Source: Liolophura sinensis
Taxonomy: Eukaryota > Mollusca > Polyplacophora > Chitonida > Chitonidae
Assembly (NCBI RefSeq): GCF_032854445.1
Contig: NC_088297.1
Coordinates: forward strand, 6,261,991-6,325,990
Reading direction: 5' to 3'
DNA: 64,000 nucleotides
Shown: positions 42,101 through 47,222 of the stretch, piece after piece
Layout: each line of letters begins with the position of its first letter
Position numbering within the stretch: the stretch's first letter is position 1
Made by a program: the position numbers and the translations under genes
The notes under the pieces: generated by a model
Told to the model about the DNA's origin: nothing
Databases searched by the model: none
The model's input: only the letters and a program-made list of their open reading frames with translations

Positions 42101-45100
42101 AAACCATTCCTAACTTACGTCAAATATTTGAAATACAATTTTATAAACTTTTTTGGGTGTTCGTAATTAAAAGTTTGATATCCTCACAAATTTTATCTGA
42201 AAACGTCAAAATATCAATTTCCAATGCCAAAATCTAAGCGTTGTAATGAGGTTCAAAATTTTGATCATGAGAAGTGATCAAAGGCTTTATGGAATCGGCC
42301 CTAGAACAATTTAGAAGCTTGGTACACATGTACTTACAGACTCTGGTCCACCTGCCGAAATGACAGACAAGTTCATGCTGTTTTCTTTACTATTGTCGGC
42401 CGCTGCCAGCAACTCTTCTGCAAAAAGCCAGTAACAACACACATACAAGTATGTTCACGACGAGAGACCCATGGTAAAGACAAGTCATCGTAAAATCAGA
42501 CAATTTATTTTTTTCATGGCTGCTTAACAGACAAAACAGCAGATGCTAGATCTAGACGTGGCCGCCATGGTCTCGGGCCTCTTAACTTGTCTCCTCCCAT
42601 GGAAATATTTAATCTGCATTCCTCAATACAATTGTTTTAGGTTTGGGTTAGAATCATGTTGTGTATACTCTACATATAGAGAGTGCATGTGTATTAAGTA
42701 TTGTTGGAGACAAAAACCGAGACGGAGTGTTTGTGTTTTCTGACATCACTTCCTGCCTCATCACCGTGACTCTAGTGACCTTGGCGTTGTTCAAAATTTC
42801 TGTACAAAGTTTGCTATTTGCAGCAGTGATGTAAAGCAAAAGGTAGAGAATGACGCTCTGTAAGGGGTATGCAAACACCTCTGAGTCACAGTGAGCCAGC
42901 ATTTTCCCATCTGAGCCTGTGCGTGAAGCCAATAAGGGTTATAAGAGCAAGCACAGCTGACTAACCATCAGACATTGTCATCTCCATCCCTTCCCCATCC
43001 TCATCATCCGACGGGTCCAGGACCACCACCAAGTTCTCACGATCAGCGACAGACATTGACTGGGCTTTGTCTGCTTCTGTAGCAGCCTTTTGGCATTTCT
43101 TATCCCATGTGAAAAATTGACCACCTTGTTTGCATTGTTTATCATCACTCCCAGCAAAGGGTTTCACGAATCTGCAAATAGAAGAAGTATTATTAGCGAG
43201 GCATACCAGGCACTGCTTACAAAAAAAAAATATACTCACTTGACTTGTTAGAATGTTGTCTTAAATCTCCATGATTACTTATACCAGCACTCAGTTTGGA
43301 CGCATGTAGCTCACTAGCCGTAATCATTTCTTTCCTAAAGACACCAACCAGACAGTAATCCCAATGTTCTGTCCAGGCAACCAAAGGGAAAATCTGTTTC
43401 TTGAAATATTTGAAAACAATATATTAAGACTTGGCTCTTTTTGAGTGATTGAGCGCTTGGTGTTTAACGTCGTACTCAACAATTTTTCAGTCATATGATG
43501 ACGAAGGAATCCTTAGGGTCCATGTACGTGTAATGTGCCTCCTTGTTGCAGGACGGATTTCCACCGCTCTTTTATTTAGTGCTGCTTCACTGAGACGACT
43601 TACCGAAGACTAGTAAGCCGCCCGGCCCGAGCCATTATACTGATACGGGTCAACCAGTCGTTGCGCTATCCCCTTTATGCTGAACGCCATGCAAGGAAGT
43701 TACAACTTCCTCTTTTAAAGTCTTAGGTGTGACTCGATCAAGGATTGATCCTGGATCTACCGGTCCCGAAGCGGACGCTCTACCAACTGTGCTATCCGGG
43801 CTGGTTGGCTCTTTTTGAGCATCATGGGGTGATTCCTACATGTACATATGAATTGTAGCTCTCATACAAATGATTTTATTTCAGGGCAAAACTTCACAGG
43901 GAGGGAAAGAGTTGCTTATTGGTTGACACAACAGGGAGGCAAGAATCCTGCATTCCAGGTGTGTAGTATCTGGATGTGTTTTTGACAGGAAAAAAAAAAC
44001 CTAACTAATAAAGAAATAAATTAAACCTAAATCTTTATCCTGCACGAACTAGATTCAGTTGATCTCAGTGAACTTACTTGCTTTTGACCCAGGCGCGGGA
44101 TGGCGGGTCATCGAAGAACTGGACATGAACCTGAGGAGATTTGCCCCCTTTTTTACAGGTCCCCTGGGTCGGGTGATTACAAACTAGGCTTGGCCACCAG
44201 GGGTAACCCTCAAGTTTGGCCCATACAACATCAAACAGAGATACACCTACAACAAGCAAATTCAGTATACACCATGCCAAAAATTATATGCAAAATGTGT
44301 CATCTGGAGGGCCACAAAATGTACGTGCATACCAGTTTTCATTAAAATTTACTGTAATTCTTCAACCTTTTCGCCTGTTTGTCAAGTGTTTTATTAAAGC
44401 ATTATTCTGTCTTGGAGGATTAAAATATCCTTTATATGAAGCTCTGATACTGGTTAATCCAACCAATGTAGTTTTGTCTCCAAAATTAAATTAAACATGT
44501 GAATAAATTTCACTAAAAGTTCCCCTTTCATATGCAAAAAGGTTGAAGAATTAGGGTCTAGGGAACCAGCTATACAACATGGACAGCAACGAAAACCACA
44601 AAATTCATAAAATATGTTAATCTTATGCATGTGGTTTTCAAACTTTATTCAATTCTCCATAAGGTGAACTTGCACGCAATTTTTCTGTACAAAAATCAGA
44701 GGAGATTTGGACTTTGGTTGTTGATCAGACAGATCGCAACCCAATAGCAACAAATACATTTATTTATTTATTTGATTGGTGTTTTATGCCGCACTCAAGA
44801 ATATTTCACTTATACGACGGCGCCCAGCATTATGGTGGGAGGAAACCCAGGACCATCCACAATTTGCTGGCAGAACTTCCCACTTACAACCGGAGAGGAA
44901 GCCAGCATGAGCTGGACTTGAACTCACAGCGACCGCATTGGTGAAAGACTCCTGGGTCATTACGCTGTGCTAGCGTACTAACCGATTGAACCACGGAGGC
45001 CCTACCCAACAAATACATGGTGCGTCAGTCGGGGACTTTTTTTTATTCTGCCTAATGAAAACATAAGGGTTTTAAAGAAAAGAAACTGAGAGAAAATGAA

Positions 45101-46806
45101 AATAGAAATTATTTCACAAGCCAAATAAAAACTGTAGAGTAGAGTGGTTTTTTCTGTAGGGTCATCTGGGTTACCCCCAACAAACATATTCTTAATGACT
45201 AACTTAAATGACTGAAAAATCAACAGAAAGGTTGATACTTCCTATAGGCTTCGTTATCATCCTTGCTTTAGTGTACAAATAAAAGTCTTCCGAAACCTAC
45301 TCTTTGACATCCAATTGCACTGCGGTCCGCCTACTTCTGCCAGGTGTTTTCAGCCAATCATTAATTCATGAATATGTGTGTGTTTCCCTGTTTCGAAGCA
45401 AACGCATGTACGTCTGAATCTGATTTATTCCTCGACACGACATTATACAACACCAATAAGCAGTGCTATTAACGGTGACTGATGTGCTTTTATTGAAACA
45501 AACAGGCAGCTGAAAGTCACTGTGCTATCAGGCAATACCAGTGAGAGAGCAAGAGGCCAAACGGCCGATGGATGTAACCTATGTTGTTGTTCTTTCGCCA
45601 CTAATTTCTATCACACCTATTTTGCCACAAAATGAATCATGCATATTTATGAGGGAAAGTTCAGGGCCTGCTTGCACAAAGCGATTGTAGCTACAACTGA
45701 CTGCAGACCCTACAGTTAAGCTTACAGCTGATTGCACAAAATAATTTAAGCCACTTGCACAAAGAAAGTGTGAGGCAACCGTAATTTTTGCAGTTACAAT
45801 CTCAACCGCAGACCAAATTTGATTCTTACATGAAGGTGGCCTGGGTAACTGGACAATGTATCGGTCAATGACTTTTCTTGCCTTCATTCTCTACATCATA
45901 ATTATTCAGTGGTTAACAACAACAACATGTGAAAAAGTGTTCGGAACATCTGTTTAAGCCAATTACATTGCACCTTTTTGCAAACCGAGTAGAAAAGTAC
46001 TAACAGTCTATCTAAGGGAAGTATCTGTGACATTAAATTAACTTTAATTTTGGGGCGATTATAAATATTTACTGCAGGATGGACAGAGCGGCATGGACTG
46101 TATTCTATGCTTTCAGATAGATGTATTATTTAAGGAAGATAGGTTGCTGCTGACAGATTAAATATTAAACAGTTTACCAAGTTTGAAATCCATGCCATGT
46201 TTTTTTTGAGAGGTGTTGATGGACTCCATGTTACGATGAATGTCAGAATTTTAAAACAGCACACTGGATGGACTAGTCTGACTGCTTTTCAGCATTTCCT
46301 TCAAAGTCGATAGTCATGCTCAGTGAACTGGGATAAGGTAAAGGTAAGGTAAGGTGATAATGATTTACAAACAATGGTTATTTATTTTTCGTACACGGTG
46401 TTTTTATGCCTATTTTAAAGTATATACTTTTTTAGCTGTTTGACGTGTAAAGGGAGATAACTTCGTGTGCCTGTGAACCCTACCCAACAGCCCCTAGTTT
46501 CGGGCTAAAGTGAACTCATCTAAAGACTGTATGTTTCCTGACACCACGGCCTAGTTTCCAACGAATGTTTATATGTTCTAAAACCATTGAAGGCCATTCT
46601 GATTTACCATCAAGTTGATGATGAACTTTGTTGTCTATCACATTCTCAATTTTGGAGACTTTCTTTGGCGGACTTTTCTTCCCATTTTTCGCTGAATTCG
46701 GCGATCGTTTCGGTGTCAACACGTCCGGCTTTGGGGTGGCATCTTTCTTCTTCTGTGCAACAGGGCTTTTGTTAAAGTACGAGAATAAAGTGTTCACTTT
46801 AGACAT
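6048..46806 (-). CDS. MSH6: DNA mismatch repair protein MSH6 (MutS homolog 6), complete, 34 exons
   Basis: MSH6 pairs with MSH2 to form MutS-alpha, the nuclear ATP-dependent sensor of base mismatches and small loops. I joined these GT-AG exons (minus strand, high to low): 46806-46608, 44246-44078, 43171-42966, 42417-42338, 40965-40875, 39927-39809, 38600-38418, 37916-37840, 36460-36373, 34387-34328, 32588-32514, 30142-30007, 29576-29437, 28384-28316, 25988-25917, 24862-24652, 23610-23541, 22907-22778, 21883-21775, 21538-21376, 20873-20793, 19213-19118, 18663-18570, 17424-17370, 15471-15371, 14474-14245, 12166-12034, 11667-11569, 11012-10887, 10467-10380, 9745-9656, 8541-8252, 6400-6333, 6114-6048. 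All phases agree and give 1354 residues; human MSH6 has 1360. Residues seen: PWWP 82-85, F428-Y429-E430, Walker [10 protein letters not shown] 1132-1140, Asp1211-Glu1212. The start ATG lies directly before the PIP-like box, as in the family. The weakest joint is the short last exon. Confidence 0.96.
6538..6770 (-). repeat. SINE-A copy, diverged
   Basis: Reverse-oriented SINE-A in the neighbourhood of MSH6 exon 33: TATTTATTTAT tail, ggtgttttatgcc, tttcacttatacgag, then gttgctgactgaccttc and the head part cattggtgagaggcttctg. The outermost tRNA-like end is lost. Confidence 0.75.
7256..8035. repeat. 45-bp minisatellite in MSH6 intron 32, about 17 copies
   Basis: The unit is 45 bases with the constant word caacaggattaaggtgcatg followed by tcctttcaaggtcc(t/c). 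Copies differ at a few positions. Because 45 is a multiple of three, frames stay open on both strands (up to 177 codons on the minus strand, a 15-residue repeat). I regard these frames as accidental. Confidence 0.95.
8787..9196. repeat. 82-bp tandem repeat in MSH6 intron 31, 5 copies
   Basis: Five nearly identical units start at 8787, 8869, 8951, 9033 and 9115, each with tatcttaacatacccaata, aaatacaggtgtcttgtcac and aaattccaggtggtagtcag. The first copy differs from the rest by several substitutions. The near identity suggests recent amplification. Confidence 0.95.
10663..10800 (+). repeat. SINE-A, truncated copy in MSH6 intron 29
   Basis: Forward orientation: gagttcaagtccagctcatg (B-box-like region), ctggcttcctctctagccgt, caacctgcggataatcgtgg and gtttcctcccact. 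Both ends are missing. Confidence 0.75.
11722..11890. repeat. Short tandem repeat in MSH6 intron 27, about 4 copies
   Basis: The word gtacaaggtttgctatcaac recurs four times, spaced about 40-57 bp, with gtgcaataaaattgccaagt between the later copies. Confidence 0.85.
12431..13305. repeat. 30-bp minisatellite in MSH6 intron 26, about 29 copies
   Basis: The unit is cagaaatggctttgtggagt followed by gagcagcagt. Scattered substitutions (tgcgg, tgaag, catcag) vary between copies. The 30-base unit gives long open frames on both strands (about 255 codons plus, 226 codons minus, both ten-residue repeats). These lie inside an intron of a gene with conserved flanking exons, so I do not call them genes. 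Confidence 0.96.
13750..14115 (-). repeat. SINE-B copy (tRNA-derived)
   Basis: Reverse-oriented member of the second SINE family: gtgcttagagtttaacgtca, cagtcatatgacgac, the central gatttccaccgctctttta, gaagctacaacttcctcttt, and at its 5' end a tRNA-like head with gatccagtaattaccctgga. It lies in MSH6 intron 26. Confidence 0.85.
14245..20873 (-). CDS. MSH6: MSH6 exons 21-26: lever and clamp domains
   Basis: Exons at 20793-20873, 19118-19213, 18570-18663, 17370-17424, 15371-15471 and 14245-14474 encode residues 816-1034. Words seen include [51 protein letters not shown] and [21 protein letters not shown] with [14 protein letters not shown]. The last group matches the clamp region that encircles DNA. 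The donors of exons 21 and 25 lie within about 10-20 bp of a 34-bp and a 47-bp tandem array. Confidence 0.93.
14625..14845. repeat. Short inverted-repeat element (family D) copy
   Basis: It shares tcaacctttttgtgcatatt, aaagagcaactttca, agacaaaactacatctgttg and ggccaatttcagggcatcac with copies near 13335-13420, 16405-16590, 36123-36325 and 44346-44560. The terminal inverted repeat is only partly kept here. Confidence 0.6.
15084..15354. repeat. 47-bp tandem repeat beside MSH6 exon 25, 6 copies
   Basis: Units starting at gtgagag (15084, 15131, 15178, 15225, 15272, 15319) carry gaagaggatttctatgacta and acatcacgtcctcctct. The last unit ends about 17 bp from the end of exon 25 (15371), so the intron side of that donor is largely array. 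Confidence 0.95.
15594..15800 (-). repeat. SINE-C fragment and flanking shared segment
   Basis: The sequence from taccgtctaaactttgca through atgtttgaagtttaacgcca and atttttcagtcatatatcac is repeated at about 17745-17850. The match includes sequence ahead of the SINE tail, which points to a local segmental copy or a longer element. Confidence 0.55.
15890..16218. repeat. 21-bp degenerate minisatellite in MSH6 intron 24, about 15 copies
   Basis: The unit gaggacaccaagcagagcca varies in most positions. The strand bias (purine-rich on plus) and the 21-base period give open frames, including about 176 codons on minus (hydrophobic, Pro/Gly-rich). I see no coding support beyond this. Confidence 0.85.
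16405..16590. repeat. Short inverted-repeat element (family D) copy
   Basis: It starts with accctaattcctcaaccctt and gcatatgaaggagcaac, then ttggagacaaaactacattg and ggccagtgtcagggcatcac, as in the copies at 36123-36325 and 44346-44560. Confidence 0.65.
16619..17220. repeat. ~122-bp tandem repeat derived from a SINE-A fragment, 5 copies
   Basis: Five copies begin at about 16619, 16741, 16864, 16987 and 17107. Each holds cagtatacaatggcagc, gcaaccgcccagagcagggg, accatctgcaggttgctggc and agaccttcccacttacatg. The last two words are the middle of SINE-A in reverse orientation, so a piece of a SINE has been amplified in tandem. Confidence 0.9.
17745..18005 (-). repeat. SINE-C copy (tRNA-derived)
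   Basis: Reverse orientation: atgtttgaagtttaactcca, ttttcagtcatatatcac, cttgctctaacctctcaaag, then the head region with taatcccgggtctccagaca (B-box-like) and aagtggacaccctaaccaat (A-box side). It matches 28560-28922 in order. Confidence 0.75.
19560..19710 (+). repeat. SINE-A, truncated copy in MSH6 intron 21
   Basis: Forward orientation: ggttagcacgccagtgcagc, gcaatgacctacgagcctct, ctcaagtccagctcataatg and ggcttcctctctggcc. It breaks directly into the 34-bp array. Confidence 0.75.
19707..20781. repeat. 34-bp minisatellite in MSH6 intron 21, about 31 copies
   Basis: The unit is gtctgacagcttatttgtac followed by aggacaatgt and a variable tetranucleotide (gcct, ctgt, ccat, ccct). The array ends about 12 bp from the end of exon 21 (20793). 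Variant tetranucleotides recur in blocks, for example around 20341-20460 and 20505-20640, suggesting duplication of multi-unit segments. Confidence 0.96.
21376..24862 (-). CDS. MSH6: MSH6 exons 16-20: connector and lever domains
   Basis: Exons at 24652-24862, 23541-23610, 22778-22907, 21775-21883 and 21376-21538 encode residues 589-815. Recognisable words, in order, are [81 protein letters not shown] and [13 protein letters not shown], each close to its vertebrate counterpart. Introns 16 and 17 contain tandem arrays; that of intron 17 starts about 18 bp from the exon 18 acceptor. Confidence 0.94.
21900..22161 (-). repeat. SINE-A, near full-length copy in MSH6 intron 18
   Basis: Reverse orientation from ttgattggtgttttatgccg to gcgacggaggccct. 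The head reads, on the minus strand, as a degenerate tRNA-like sequence. Internal words ggccagcatcatggtg, gttgctgccagaccttccca and gccagcatgagctggactt are present. Confidence 0.85.
22327..22440. repeat. 52-bp tandem duplication in MSH6 intron 18
   Basis: Two copies of atcttcaccaggtacctgac and aaaccttcaggggctgggtg follow one another with almost no change. Confidence 0.9.
22570..22675 (-). repeat. SINE-A, truncated copy in MSH6 intron 18
   Basis: Reverse orientation: ttcatttgattggtatttta, cgccgtactcaagaataatt, acgacggcggccagcatta, then it stops after gatgggagaaaagcag. Confidence 0.8.
22925..23360. repeat. ~40-bp minisatellite in MSH6 intron 17, about 11 copies
   Basis: The unit is gggctttacaaatctgttct followed by tgtacagaacgaaaaccc(g/a)a, with one- or two-base length changes between copies. 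It begins about 18 bp from the acceptor of exon 18, so the branch point and pyrimidine tract must lie in or beside the array. Confidence 0.93.
23675..23900 (+). repeat. ~57-bp G-rich tandem repeat, 4 copies (G-quadruplex-like)
   Basis: Copies start at 23675, 23731, 23789 and 23846 with acacttaatacagctagaag. Each contains four G runs of the form GGGAGGGGAGGATGGGGGGG on the plus strand, which is the template strand of MSH6. Confidence 0.9.
23905..24300. repeat. ~126-bp tandem repeat in MSH6 intron 16, about 3 copies
   Basis: The unit is itself a dimer: gatcttattgcttgaaggtt and gatcttattgtctgaaggtt, each followed by gtggggg. Larger copies are marked by agctatttcctcttgtcaca. Confidence 0.9.
25277..25442 (+). 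repeat. SINE-A, 3' half in MSH6 intron 15
   Basis: Forward orientation with an intact tail: tgtgggtggtcgtgggtttc, gcccagtttcctctcaccat, aatgctggccgctgtcgtat, gtgaaatattcttgagtacg, gcgtaaaacaccaatcaaat and AAATAAATAAAT. Confidence 0.85.
25917..34387 (-). CDS. MSH6: MSH6 exons 10-15: mismatch-binding domain I and start of connector
   Basis: Exons at 34328-34387, 32514-32588, 30007-30142, 29437-29576, 28316-28384 and 25917-25988 encode residues 405-588. They contain RQWWEIK, then [13 protein letters not shown] with the Phe-Tyr-Glu motif (F428, E430). In MutS proteins that Phe stacks on the mismatched base. [16 protein letters not shown] and [14 protein letters not shown] follow, closing domain I. 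Exon 14 ([10 protein letters not shown]) and exon 15 ([16 protein letters not shown]) begin the connector domain. The boundary between exons 12 and 13 is fixed by a one-base phase and gives the same spacing as human MSH6. The donor of exon 13 is copied six times in the following intron. Confidence 0.93.
26390..26810. repeat. ~170-bp diverged tandem repeat, about 2.5 copies, in MSH6 intron 14
   Basis: The word gtatccaccaraaat(t/g)aaa recurs at about 26418, 26592 and 26759, with gacaaatgtgagtcgcgaca and ctgcggaaaactgttggagt between. It ends about 40 bp before the transposon relic at 26849. Confidence 0.7.
26849..27571 (-). mobile_element. 723-bp DNA transposon relic (hAT-like), with inverted ends and 6-bp target duplication
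   Basis: The ends are cagggttcgcacgc (26849) and its inverse gcgtgcgaactctg (ending at 27571). Inside each end are further mirrored words rich in ttcaagtactttcaa. ATAATA is present directly outside both ends (26843-26848 and 27572-27577). On the minus strand, around 27220-27090, a broken frame resembles the N-terminal zinc-finger region of transposase-like proteins: [11 protein letters not shown], a stop, then AYCRLC and [11 protein letters not shown], another stop. The pattern 'W-L-x-x-P-x-F', C-x-x-C and 'M-G-K' is typical of hAT-type or BED-like finger starts. The finger's His ligands and the whole catalytic part are absent. Family assignment is an inference. Confidence 0.75.
28560..28922 (-). 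repeat. SINE-C copy (tRNA-derived), longest
   Basis: Reverse orientation: the tail side is tatgtttgtggttaaacttc and ttttcagtcatacgaccaca. The head on the minus strand reads GGTGGCCTAATGGTTGGAGC (A-box-like) and then GGCGATCCTGGG (B-box-like). It is located in MSH6 intron 13, ending shortly before the exon-junction array. Confidence 0.8.
28981..29486 (-). repeat. Six tandem copies of the MSH6 exon 13 / intron 13 junction (85-bp unit)
   Basis: Units start at 28981, 29066, 29151, 29236, 29321 and 29406. Only the last copy joins the full exon 13. Each copy holds the last 48 coding bases of the exon (encoding [16 protein letters not shown]), an intact donor AAG|GTAAGT, and about 35 bases of intron. 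Substitutions (cagattg/cagtttg, ttcagt/ttcggt) alternate so that copies 2-3 resemble 4-5, suggesting a 170-bp step. The unit is not a multiple of three; use of a distal donor would shift the frame and reach a stop soon after. Confidence 0.95.
29607..29737 (+). repeat. SINE-A, truncated copy beside MSH6 exon 13
   Basis: Forward orientation: gttcaagccccttcatgctg, gtaagtgggaaggtctgtca, gcaacctgcggatgatcgtg and ggtttcctcccactatcaca. It lies within about 30 bp of the exon 13 acceptor. Confidence 0.75.
30506..30721. mobile_element. 216-bp inverted-repeat element (MITE-like)
   Basis: The left end (30506-30537, tcataaagccgtcttagact...) and the inverse of the right end (30690-30721) match over about 32 bases with a few mismatches. 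There is no coding content. It sits in MSH6 intron 11. I could not define a target duplication. Confidence 0.65.
33886..34154 (-). repeat. SINE-A, full-length copy with target duplication
   Basis: Reverse orientation from the TTTATT tail through ttgattggtgttttacgccg, actcaagaatatttcactta, tacgacggcggccagcatta, gttgctgacagaccttccca and the head ending cagcggaggcccc-like (ccacggaggcccc). The direct repeat aaactaata flanks it (33877-33885, 34155-34163). The minus strand holds a Pol III A-box-like TGGCTCAGTTGG. Confidence 0.9.
34690..34760. repeat. AT-rich simple sequence
   Basis: Mixed TA, TAA and poly-A tracts (atatatataatatatg, aataaataaatatatatata) lie in MSH6 intron 9. Confidence 0.85.
36123..36325. 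mobile_element. Family D inverted-repeat element, copy beside MSH6 exon 9
   Basis: Reverse relative to 16405: cgtgaagccctgaaattggc, cagtgcaatgagtgtagttt, gttgctctttcatatgcgaa and aaggttgagcaattagggc. It ends about 48 bp below exon 9. Confidence 0.65.
36373..42417 (-). CDS. MSH6: MSH6 exons 4-9: disordered N-terminal linker
   Basis: Six small exons encode residues 192-404: 42338-42417, 40875-40965, 39809-39927, 38418-38600, 37840-37916 and 36373-36460. The sequence alternates basic stretches (an [16 protein letters not shown]-type run in exon 5 and NSRKRKR at the start of exon 7, both like nuclear localisation signals) with acidic Asp/Ser/Glu runs (DSDES in exon 5 and [11 protein letters not shown] in exon 6). 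Ser-Pro-Val-Lys ends exon 6, as in vertebrate MSH6 (SPVK). Exon 7 contains a FSAPE motif also found in human (FSAPQ). Exons 8-9 carry the segment leading into MutS domain I ([16 protein letters not shown]). Identity to known proteins is low here except in these short words, so exons 4 and 5 rest mainly on phase and composition. Confidence 0.85.
36730..36975 (+). repeat. SINE-B, partly deleted copy
   Basis: Forward orientation: tggatccagtgtcaatcttg, gaggaagttgtaacttagtg, gactggttgacctgttatca, tgaagcagcactacataagg, cgtcatcatatgactgaaaa and gtacgacgttaaaacccaag. The segment that holds cggtggaaatccgtcc in other copies is missing. Confidence 0.8.
37259..37527 (-). repeat. SINE-A, full-length copy in MSH6 intron 8
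   Basis: Reverse orientation with a T-run tail, gattggtgttttacgccgta, gcccgggggaaacccacgac, gttgctggcagaccttccca, and a tRNA-like head ending gcgctaaccaactgagccgc. A possible 7-bp flanking repeat tctgtta is present on both sides. Confidence 0.9.
38066..38286 (-). repeat. SINE-A, diverged copy in MSH6 intron 7
   Basis: Reverse orientation with attacgctgtaatataggaa, gagcattatggtaggaggaa, caaccatccacaggtggctg, gcgaccacattggtgagagg and ctcctgggtcattacgccac. It is preceded by a long A/T tract (37960-38065). Confidence 0.85.
38832..39150. repeat. ~44-bp tandem repeat in MSH6 intron 6, about 7-8 copies
   Basis: The unit is atcgctcagccacagtgctg followed by cctcactgagacacctggca and tgac, with variants in the tga(g/a)a(c/t)ac part. 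Confidence 0.9.
41180..41370. repeat. Short tandem repeat in MSH6 intron 4, about 4 copies
   Basis: The words catttgtctgcagggg and caatcctttgatctcatttg recur with irregular spacing of about 45-60 bp. Confidence 0.8.
41777..42018 (+). repeat. SINE-A, full-length forward copy
   Basis: It starts with ggggtctccatggctcaatc (A-box-like TGGCTCAATCAG), then gttagcgcgctagcgcagtg, gcggtcgctgtgagtccagc, gcaacctgcagatggtcgtg, cataatgctggccgctgtca, gtgaaatattcttgagtatg and the tail aacacccatcaaataa. It gives the family's whole order in plus orientation. Confidence 0.9.
42616..42866. repeat. Dispersed repeat, paired with 62870-63095
   Basis: About 230 bp share, in order, gaatcatgttgtg, agacaaa..gag with agtgtttgtgtttt, acatcacttcct, catca(c)cgtgac, tttctgtacaaa and cagtgatgtaaagc with the copy at 62870-63095. 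No coding or inverted-repeat structure was seen. Confidence 0.7.
42966..46806 (-). CDS. MSH6: MSH6 exons 1-3: PIP-like box and PWWP domain
   Basis: Exon 1 (46608-46806) encodes residues 1-66. It begins with a PCNA-binding-like box whose L, F and Y-F positions are kept, but the usual Gln is Val4. A Lys/Pro/Ser-rich linker follows. Exon 2 (44078-44246) encodes most of the PWWP domain, which in vertebrate MSH6 reads histone H3 lysine-36 methylation. The [11 protein letters not shown] core is at 75-85, followed by VQFFDDPP. Exon 3 (42966-43171) completes the domain ([17 protein letters not shown]) and ends in an acidic run ([13 protein letters not shown]). Introns 1-3 hold SINE-A (44760-45006), SINE-B (43446-43804) and inverted-repeat elements. 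Confidence 0.92.
43446..43804 (-). repeat. SINE-B, full-length copy with perfect 15-bp target duplication
   Basis: The direct repeat ttggctctttttgag lies at 43431-43445 and 43805-43819. On the minus strand the element begins with a tRNA-like head, CCGGATAGCACAGTTGGTAG (A-box-like) and GGATCAATCCTTG-type B-box region. It then runs GAGGAAGTTGTAACTTCC-like sequence, gatacgggtcaaccagtcgt on plus, and ends in gtttaacgtcgtactcaaca. It defines the length of the family at about 359 bp. Confidence 0.95.
44346..44560. mobile_element. Family D inverted-repeat element, most complete copy (MITE-like)
   Basis: The left end reads tgtaattcttcaaccttttc gcc (44351 onward). The right end is aaaaggttgaagaattaggg, its inverse, giving terminal inverted repeats of roughly 20 bases. 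Internal words (ggttaatccaaccaatgtag, ttttgtctccaaaattaaat, tttcatatgcaaaaagg) match the other copies. Confidence 0.75.
44760..45006 (-). repeat. SINE-A, full-length copy with 12-bp target duplication
   Basis: Direct repeats caacaaatacat flank it (44748-44759 and 45007-45018). It reads in reverse from ttgattggtgttttatgccg to ccgattgaaccacggaggcc. One internal block (the gggcacagcccgggg part) is deleted. Confidence 0.93.
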
Positions 46807-46960
46807 TTTCTTGCGGTCTGCACTAAAGTCCTAATTTCCCCTTCGACGTCCAGACATCTCCCGCGCTAACCTCATTGTCACACCGGATGTTTATGCGGAT
46901 CGTTCACTTTTCTCGCTGGGGGCGTCAGGCTATTCCATTTTGTTGAATCAAACATGTATC
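46807..46960 (-). promoter_or_regulatory. Probable MSH6 promoter / 5' UTR
   Basis: The sequence upstream of the MSH6 start is the only CpG-containing, G+C-richer stretch nearby. It includes a ctcccgcgct block (46858-46867) that resembles an E2F-type element and a gacgtc palindrome (46845-46850). E2F control is known for mammalian MSH6; its relevance here is an inference. No TATA box was seen. Confidence 0.4.
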
Positions 46961-47094
46961 GATCTTGGCACCTAACTCGCGTGTTCAGCTTTAAAGTTGT
47001 TTTGGTAATTATTCTTTAATTATGCATATGTGCAAAATAGCTATACAAAAGTACATTTCTTTTGTACATTTGCAGAATTTATTTACAGGTACTT

Positions 47095-47222
47095 GACTCA
47101 TTTGATTTGTGTGTGACGCCGTACTATAGACGCCCAGTACATTTGGGTGGGAAGACACCGACAATTAAACCTGGGGTGACGACCCTCCATAGATTGCTAG
47201 CTGTCAGACCTTCCCATTACGT
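47095..47222 (-). repeat. SINE-A, strongly diverged fragment
   Basis: Traces only: tgacgccgtacta, gggtgggaagaca, agattgctagctgtcagacc and ttcccat, in the right order. Confidence 0.55.

Noticed and set aside
43740-43804. Possible functional tRNA gene on minus
   Set aside because: A- and B-box-like words are present but no cloverleaf or mature 3' end; it is the head of SINE-B, which has target duplications.
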